Assembly (NCBI RefSeq): GCF_000725495.1
Contig: NZ_JNZD01000015.1
Span: forward strand, 62,001 to 126,000
Source: Streptomyces aureus
Lineage (GTDB): Bacteria > Actinomycetota > Actinomycetes > Streptomycetales > Streptomycetaceae
DNA length: 64,000 bases
Reading direction: 5' to 3'
In this document: positions 59,108-64,000 of the stretch, one piece after another
How the letters are laid out: each line of letters starts with the position of its first letter
Numbering within the stretch: position 1 is the stretch's first letter
The notes under the pieces: model-generated
Databases searched by the model: none
What the model saw: only the letters and a program-made list of their open reading frames with translations
Told to the model about the DNA's origin: nothing
Position numbers and translations under genes: made by a program

Positions 59108-59287
59108 CCGCGCTCGCTTCCACGTCCTCGCCAGGTACCCCCTCCGGTACCGTCCACCCACTTCCCGGGACGTTACTTGTGGCACAGCTGAACGGACGCA
59201 CGCTCGACGGGATCTGGTTCTGACGAGCCTTCACCCCGGAGGCCGTGCGGCACCGCAGGGGCGCCGAGCGCCGGATGCCGGGAGCGG

Positions 59288-61009
59288 TCACGGGCGGATC
59301 GACGGGGTCCGCAGGGCGAGCAGGGCGACGTCGTCGTCGTTGCCGGCCGGCCGTACCCTGCGCAGCAGCTGGTCGGTGAAGGAGGCCAGCGGGCGGTGGG
59401 CCAGGGCGGCGGCGTGCCGGCGCAGCCGCATCAGGCCCTCGTCCAGGGTGTGGCCGAGTTCTTCGACGAGGCCGTCGGTATAGAGGACGAGGGTCGATCC
59501 GGGCGGCAGCAGAGCGGTCGCGTCGGGGCGCGGGCCTGCCGTGACGCCGAGGAGGATGCCGTGGCCGTCGGTGAGGTAGTCGGCCAGGCCGTCGTGACTG
59601 ATCAGCAGGGGCGGCGGATGGCCGGCGTTGCTCCAGGAGAGTCTCCACCGGCCGTCGTCCGCCTCCTCCAGACGGGCCAGGATCATGGTGGCCATCGTGA
59701 CGTCGGTGATGTGCCGTATCGCCTCGTCGAGCCGTTCGACGATCCGGCTGGTCGGCTTGGTCTGGGACCAGGCGTAGGCGCGCAGCATGTTGCGGACCTG
59801 CGCCATGCCGGCCGCGGCCTCCAGGTCGTGCCCGACCACGTCACCGATGGCCAGGGCCGTGGCGCCGTCGGACAGCGGGAAGGCGTCGTACCAGTCGCCG
59901 CCGACCTGTGAGGCGTCGGGCGCGGGCAGGTAGCGGACGGTCATCTCCAGTCCCGGTACGCGCGGCATCTGGGGCAGCAGATGGTTCTGCATGGTCTCGG
60001 CGACCTTGCGCTGCCGCTGGTAGAGACGGGCGTTGTCCAGGGCGAGGCCGGCGCGGCGGGTGATGTCCTCCAGCAGGTGCAGATCGGTGGAGGTGAAGTC
60101 TCCCGGATGGCCGGCGCGGCCCAGGGTGAGGGCTCCCAGGACCTCGCGGGCGCTGCGGATGGGGGCGATGGCCGCCGAGTGGATGCCGGTGGCCTCGAAC
60201 AGACGCCGCTGTTCCACCGCGATGCCGGAGTCCGGCTCGCGCTGGTAGGTCTTGGGCCCGGCCAGCGTGGAGGCCGCTCCGCGCAGCGCGCGTGACAGCG
60301 GCATCGGGGACTCCTGCGGGATCGGCGGCATCGGGCCCTGGAGTTCCTCGTGGTACACCAGCGTGTCGCCCGTGGCGTGGACGACGGCCTTGCGCCACAC
60401 CTCGTCCCGCTCGGTGATCAGGTCGATGACGGCCCAGTCCGCCAGCCGCGGGACCACCAGCGTCACCAGCCGGCGCAGCGCCTCCTCGACGTCCAGCGTG
60501 GACGTCAGCCGCGTGGTGGTCTCCGCCAGCAGCGCTAGCCGTTCCAGCTCCGGCAGTGGTCCGGTCACCGGCTGCTGCGACGGCCCCGCCTCCTGCGCAC
60601 GGGCGGAGGCGTCGAAGACCACCAGGGTGCCGTTCGCGGTGCCGCCGATGTCGTACGGCGTGATCGTCCAGGAGATCGGCAGCGCGGTGCCGTCCCCGCG
60701 GACGAAGTGGTCGTCGTCCGCCTGGGCCGCGCGCCCGGCGTGGAAGGCCTGCCGCATCCGGCACCGGGTCCTCGGCAGCGGCTGACCGTGGGCGTCCCCG
60801 TGCAGCAGGTCGTGCGCGTCCTGGCCGAGCAGATCGACGGCCGGGCGGGCCAGCAGATGTTCGGCGCGGGCGTTGACCGCGAGGATGCGCCCGAGCTCGT
60901 CGACGACGTACGCCCCGGTCCCGATGGCCTCCAGCGCCCTGATGAGCGCGGCGGTACGCGCATCCGGGGCGCCGCTCTCGTCGGCCTCCGTGCGCTCCGG
61001 CACCGGCAT
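59288..61009 (-). CDS. PAS-GAF-PP2C (SpoIIE/RsbU-type) phosphatase
   Basis: This 573-residue protein has a PAS domain (about 22-130: ALEAIGTGAYVVDELGRIL), a GAF domain (about 150-325) and a SpoIIE-type phosphatase domain (about 345-570). The last contains VGGDWYDAFPLSDG, IGDVVGHDLEAAA, SWSNAGHPPPLL and GNDDDVALLALR, carrying the metal ligands. It should dephosphorylate STAS anti-anti-sigma proteins on signal detection by PAS or GAF. GAGGAG lies eight bases before the ATG at 61009. The RsbW-like gene downstream is a likely functional partner. The PAS ligand is unknown. Confidence 0.93.
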   Translation of the reverse strand: MPVPERTEADESGAPDARTAALIRALEAIGTGAYVVDELGRILAVNARAEHLLARPAVDLLGQDAHDLLHGDAHGQPLPRTRCRMRQAFHAGRAAQADDDHFVRGDGTALPISWTITPYDIGGTANGTLVVFDASARAQEAGPSQQPVTGPLPELERLALLAETTTRLTSTLDVEEALRRLVTLVVPRLADWAVIDLITERDEVWRKAVVHATGDTLVYHEELQGPMPPIPQESPMPLSRALRGAASTLAGPKTYQREPDSGIAVEQRRLFEATGIHSAAIAPIRSAREVLGALTLGRAGHPGDFTSTDLHLLEDITRRAGLALDNARLYQRQRKVAETMQNHLLPQMPRVPGLEMTVRYLPAPDASQVGGDWYDAFPLSDGATALAIGDVVGHDLEAAAGMAQVRNMLRAYAWSQTKPTSRIVERLDEAIRHITDVTMATMILARLEEADDGRWRLSWSNAGHPPPLLISHDGLADYLTDGHGILLGVTAGPRPDATALLPPGSTLVLYTDGLVEELGHTLDEGLMRLRRHAAALAHRPLASFTDQLLRRVRPAGNDDDVALLALRTPSIRP

Positions 61010-61350
61010 CGCTGTGTCTCCTCGCTGATCGGCCGTGCTGTGCTGATCGGCCGCCCTGTGACCCGGCAGCGGGTCCGCTGCACGGCGTTCGCTTTCCTGA
61101 GTGCCCCGGCTTCACCGGATCCAGCCCTTGTTCCCACAGATGTACGGGAAACCACAGCACCGTATGCGACGGGTGCCCCTTCGTCAGGTGGTGACGCGGT
61201 TGACGGGGGAGGGGAACTCGCCGGGAAGCCGCCCTCCCGGTGCCGCGTGAATGGGGGGCGACAGCAGGTGCCCCACCCGGTCGCCGCCCCTTCGGGGACG
61301 GCAGCAGGCGCCCTACCCCGCCGCCGGCCCTTCGGAACCGCCCCTCGCCG
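61010..61350. repeat. Spacer with a 34-bp imperfect direct repeat
   Basis: Similar 34-base blocks beginning CAGCAGG and ending CCCTTCGG lie at 61262-61295 and 61302-61335, 40 bases apart, just beyond the 3' end of the methyltransferase gene. No gene is supported. Confidence 0.6.
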
Positions 61351-62163
61351 TCATCCGTCGGTGCGCTGTCCCACGCGCAGGACGCTCAGATACCGCCGGG
61401 CCACCCGATCGCCCATCCCCGTGCGGATGCGCTCGGCGACGGCGTCGAGCAGCGGTTCACGAACCTCCGGGCCGAGCGCCCGGTACAGCGACAGCGACCG
61501 GAGGTGGTCGGCGAAGCCGTCCCCGTCGAACCACTGGACGGTCGGATACCAGCGCACGCTCGCCGGGCCGAACAGTCCTCCGGGATCGCCGACCGTGCCC
61601 CAGCCCTCGCCGGTGGTGCGCACGTCGTCCTCCAGCGGCGGATGCCCCCAGCCGGGGTTTCCGGGACAGAACCGCTCGTGCAGATCGGCGGTCTCGGCGA
61701 ACACCTCCGGTTCTCCCGGCCGGCGGACCACGACGTGACCGAGCAAGGCCATCCACCCTTCGGGCGCGAGCACGTCGTGCGCCCGCCGCCAACCGGTGGA
61801 CGGCTCCACCCAGTGCCACGACGACGCGGCCACGAGGACGTCGAAGCGCCGGCCGCGGTCGTCCCACTCCTCGAATGTCGACGTCTCGACGTCGACGTTC
61901 GGAAAGGGGGCGAGCCGTCGGCGGGCGAGCGCGGCCAGGTCCGCGCCCGGCTCGACGGCGGTGACCTGGCATCCGAGCGCCGCCAGCGAGCGCGTCGCCT
62001 GACCGGTGCCGCAGCCCACTTCCAGCACGGACGACCCCTCGTCCATGCCGGTGACGGCGCGAAGGTCCGCGAACAGTTCGTCGGGGTACCCGGGCCGGAC
62101 CCGGTCGTACAGCTCCGGCACCTCGTTGAACACACGGCCGAGGCGGCGTCGGTTCGGGGGCAT
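61351..62163 (-). CDS. Class I SAM-dependent methyltransferase
   Basis: This 270-residue methyltransferase begins FNEVPELYDRVRPGYPDELF, a pattern of the Methyltransf_11/UbiE-like group. Motif I is VLEVGCGTGQATRSL, and TAVEPGADLAALARRRL and VLVAASSWHWVEPSTGWRRA follow. Members act on varied small molecules. The start is ATG 62163; its upstream GGAG is very close, and GTG six codons earlier is an alternative. It is a lone gene with a repeat-bearing 3' flank. Substrate unknown. Confidence 0.88.
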   Translation of the reverse strand: MPPNRRRLGRVFNEVPELYDRVRPGYPDELFADLRAVTGMDEGSSVLEVGCGTGQATRSLAALGCQVTAVEPGADLAALARRRLAPFPNVDVETSTFEEWDDRGRRFDVLVAASSWHWVEPSTGWRRAHDVLAPEGWMALLGHVVVRRPGEPEVFAETADLHERFCPGNPGWGHPPLEDDVRTTGEGWGTVGDPGGLFGPASVRWYPTVQWFDGDGFADHLRSLSLYRALGPEVREPLLDAVAERIRTGMGDRVARRYLSVLRVGQRTDG

Positions 62164-62338
62164 CTCCGGCTCACCGGTCACGAGGGGCCACGCTACGAGG
62201 CCCGACCCGGCGGACGCCACCGCTCGGCAGGCAACCGCTGACGCGCCCACGCCGCTGGTGCCGCCCCTCGGCCCGCCCGGGCGAACATTGACCCAGCGTC
62301 CCTGGGCCAGCACTTCAGGGGCGAGCCGGGCTACCGGC

Positions 62339-62569
62339 TCAACGCGTCACGGCCACCAGCCCGAGGACCAGCACTACGATGCCTGCGCAGCCGAACTGCA
62401 ACCTCATGCGTGCAAGGCTCTTCCAGGGCGATCCCCAGGGCGTCCGGTAGCGCGCCGAGAAGGTCAGATCCGCCCAGTCCCAAACCCGGACGTCCACACC
62501 GCGCCAGCCGCAGGCCACCGCGACGAAAGCGCCGCCCACGACCAGCGCGAACACCCCACTGAGCAGCAC
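62339..62569 (-). CDS. Small two-helix membrane protein
   Basis: This 76-residue protein starts at GTG 62569, six bases after GGGGAGG. It has hydrophobic segments at the beginning (VLLSGVFALVVGGAFVAVAC) and end (FGCAGIVVLVLGLVAV), with a central hydrophilic part VDVRVWDWADLTFSARYRTP. The layout resembles small DUF6199-like actinomycete membrane proteins, a weak resemblance. The good ribosome binding site makes translation likely. Function unknown. Confidence 0.65.
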   Translation of the reverse strand: MLLSGVFALVVGGAFVAVACGWRGVDVRVWDWADLTFSARYRTPWGSPWKSLARMRLQFGCAGIVVLVLGLVAVTR

Positions 62570-62809
62570 GCTGTCCCTCCCCTGTCTGATGCCTGACGCC
62601 ACTGTCGCGGCATTGTCGCGGGACGCGCCGGAGGCGACGACGGCGGGGGCCCGCCAGGGCCGAGGAGGCGGTGCGGGATGGCGCAGTCGCCGGCAGCTCC
62701 CGCGGCGACGGGACGGGACGAAACGAAACGAGACTGGACTGGACGGCACGGAGCGGAGCCCGGCCCGGCCCGGTGCGGGGAAGCTCGCTGGCGCCCTCGC
62801 CGGACACCG

Positions 62810-63208
62810 TCACGCTGTCACGGTGTCGCCATGGCGATGGGCCACCTTCCACTCGCCGTCCTCGTGCCGGTACACCTGGGTGGCACGCAGCGTGTACGTG
62901 CGCGGTTCTCCGTCGACCAGAACGCTGGTGTGCTCGAGGCCGGCCGTGTAGGCCATGTCCCCCGACACGTCGTACGCCTGCAGTTCGAACACGTATGACG
63001 AACAGGCGGAAAAACTCTGCTCGAGCAGGGTGAAGAGGCCGTCGACCTCCTGCCGGCCGTGAGCGGTGCGCCACGCGCCCAGGACGCTCACCGGCTCGAT
63101 GCGTGACCACAACGCCCGGCGGGGGCCCGCGTCGCCGTTGTGGAGCGCCACCTCCGCCTCGAACAGGGCCGTGTTCACCCACGTCAGGAAGTCGTCGCGC
63201 GTGCTCAT
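62810..63208 (-). CDS. SnoaL-like/NTF2-fold protein
   Basis: This 132-residue protein begins STRDDFLTWVNTALFEAEVA. It contains GDAGPRRALWSRIEPVSVLG and a C-terminal beta-sheet segment ATQVYRHEDGEWKVAHRHGD. This is the NTF2-like/SnoaL cone fold used by polyketide cyclases, isomerases and many proteins of unknown role. The final W-K-V-x-H-x-H is typical of the ketosteroid-isomerase-like group. The start is ATG 63208, with purine-rich sequence directly before it. No biosynthetic neighbours suggest a substrate. Confidence 0.85.
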   Translation of the reverse strand: MSTRDDFLTWVNTALFEAEVALHNGDAGPRRALWSRIEPVSVLGAWRTAHGRQEVDGLFTLLEQSFSACSSYVFELQAYDVSGDMAYTAGLEHTSVLVDGEPRTYTLRATQVYRHEDGEWKVAHRHGDTVTA

Positions 63209-63329
63209 CCCCTCATCATGCGACCGTCGGTCCGCCCTCCGGACTGAGGCACGCCGGAAAGGTGCCCGAGGCACCGACGATCGTGGCGGACCGGCCGTCC
63301 GGCCCCGCGCAGGCCGGGCGAGAGGCTCC

Positions 63330-63761
63330 TCATCCAGCCGGGGGCGCGGTGTCGAGTGGTAGGGCGGCCCACACGGTCTTGCCGTCCGGGTCCGGGGTGA
63401 CGCCCCAGTCGGCGGCCAGGCGGTCGATGATGTGCAGGCCGTGGCCGTGCGGGGTGTCGGGGCGCCAGGGCCGGGGCATCGGCCGGGTGGCGGCCCGGTC
63501 GGTCACGGCGATGGTGATCCGGTCCCCGTCGACGTCGAGCTCGATGTCCAGGCGGGTGGCGCCGGGTGTGTGCAGGCAGGCGTTGGTCAGCAGCTCGCAC
63601 GCCACCAGGAGCACGTCGTCCCGCCAGCTCTCGCGTCCGTCGCCGTGAGCGCTTCCGTCACCGTGAGGCGGTATCGCGTCGAGTACCTGGCGTATGCAGG
63701 ACATGCCGGGTTCCGGCGCCTTGCCGCCGTCGGCGGCCAGGCCGAAGTCCCAGTGATCCAT
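63330..63761 (-). CDS. RsbW-like ATP-binding protein
   Basis: This 143-residue HATPase_c_2 protein has DDVLLVACELLTNACLHTPG (N-box), ITIAVTDRAATRPMP and PHGHGLHIIDRLAADWGV (G2 box), ending VWAALPLDT. It resembles the many Streptomyces anti-sigma-type ATPases. The start is ATG 63761 (MDHWDFGLAADGG). It is a second RsbW-like gene, 4.2 kb from the first, with no STAS or sigma gene adjacent. The partner is unknown. Confidence 0.87.
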   Translation of the reverse strand: MDHWDFGLAADGGKAPEPGMSCIRQVLDAIPPHGDGSAHGDGRESWRDDVLLVACELLTNACLHTPGATRLDIELDVDGDRITIAVTDRAATRPMPRPWRPDTPHGHGLHIIDRLAADWGVTPDPDGKTVWAALPLDTAPPAG

Positions 63762-63946
63762 GACCCGCACGCCCCTTGGGTACCCGCGCACAGCGAGTGG
63801 ATGTCCGACGCCGGGCGCGCGTTTCGCTCCCGGGGTGGCCGAGATCGGGACTTTCGTTTCCAGGGCTGCGGGCGGATGCTGCCCCAGGGGCACCGTTGAA
63901 GCAGGACCGCGACGGGCGGCCCCTCGCCGACGGGACGGGAGCCATG

Positions 63947-64000
63947 ATGGTGACGCACGCGGCCCTGACCGCTGCCAGGCGATACCCGGCGCCGCCGGGA
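63947..64000 (+). CDS. Possible gene start running off the right edge
   Basis: GGGAG at 63937-63941 precedes ATG 63947 (and GTG 63950). Eighteen codons follow with no stop (MVTHAALTAARRYPAPPG). This may be the beginning of a plus-strand gene divergent from the RsbW-like gene. Too short to identify. Confidence 0.3.
   Translation, partial: MVTHAALTAARRYPAPPG

Overview
The window reads as a chromosomal segment of a Streptomyces or close relative. GC is very high and concentrated at third codon positions. GTG and TTG starts are common, and tight ATGA, GTGA or TGATG overlaps join neighbouring genes. The gene families are typical of the genus: SigB/SigF-type sigma factor, SpoIIE-type phosphatases, RsbW-like ATPases, CsbD, DUF2975, DUF5133, DUF6233, GH19 chitinase, GH87 alpha-1,3-glucanase, Ku and an RNB nuclease. 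I see no rRNA, tRNA, CRISPR array, transposase or replication origin. The mix of accessory enzymes, gene remnants and minisatellites suggests a chromosome-arm region rather than the core.

Layout. 0-6.6 kb: Cro-type regulator/DUF2975 pair, DUF1062 protein, a broken Ser/Thr kinase ending in a VHL beta domain, an AlkB-type alkane hydroxylase converging on it, small stress proteins (hydrophobic peptide, CsbD), an SRPBCC remnant and a methyltransferase. 6.8-12.3 kb: beta-propeller protein, secreted GH87 glucanase and an MFS exporter. 12.6-20.8 kb: minus-strand block of Rieske oxygenase, DJ-1/PfpI remnant, FeS-type photolyase, GAF/PP2C phosphatase, FAD-linked oxidase and a 347-residue unknown. This block diverges from an O-methyltransferase and a kinase-like protein (20.9-23.2 kb). 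23.3-31.3 kb: PepSY membrane protein, sigma factor, STAS-like protein, DUF2231 protein, GH19 chitinase, a secreted protein and hypotheticals. 31.4-37.6 kb: regulator/target pairs (MarR/hydrolase, AraC-GyrI, membrane protein/GntR, MFS/MarR). 37.9-42.2 kb: a complete lpqY-sugABC-like sugar ABC importer operon. 42.3-57.3 kb: SRPBCC, VOC, RNB nuclease, Ku, a three-gene oxidoreductase operon opposite an MmyB-type regulator, DUF6233, a probably inactive Y-family polymerase behind a LexA-like box, DUF4142, an SRAP/HMCES-type peptidase, a quinone oxidoreductase and a GlsB/YeaQ membrane protein. 57.4-64 kb: VOC protein, DUF5133, two RsbW-like ATPases, a PAS/GAF/PP2C phosphatase, a methyltransferase and small proteins.

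How the parts fit. Pieces of the partner-switching stress system are scattered through the window: sigma factor, STAS-like protein, two PP2C phosphatases and two anti-sigma-type ATPases. DNA-damage functions cluster loosely (Ku, inactive polymerase, SRAP, photolyase). Polysaccharide use is represented by the GH87 glucanase and GH19 chitinase, each with plausible operators, and by the trehalose-type importer.

Most unusual signals. (1) A VHL beta domain on a kinase whose human hydroxyproline-pocket positions align without gaps. (2) A chain of four near-identical 11-codon leader frames, each overlapping the next by four bases, ending exactly on the photolyase start codon. (3) Repeated short tandem duplications beginning at or next to stop codons.
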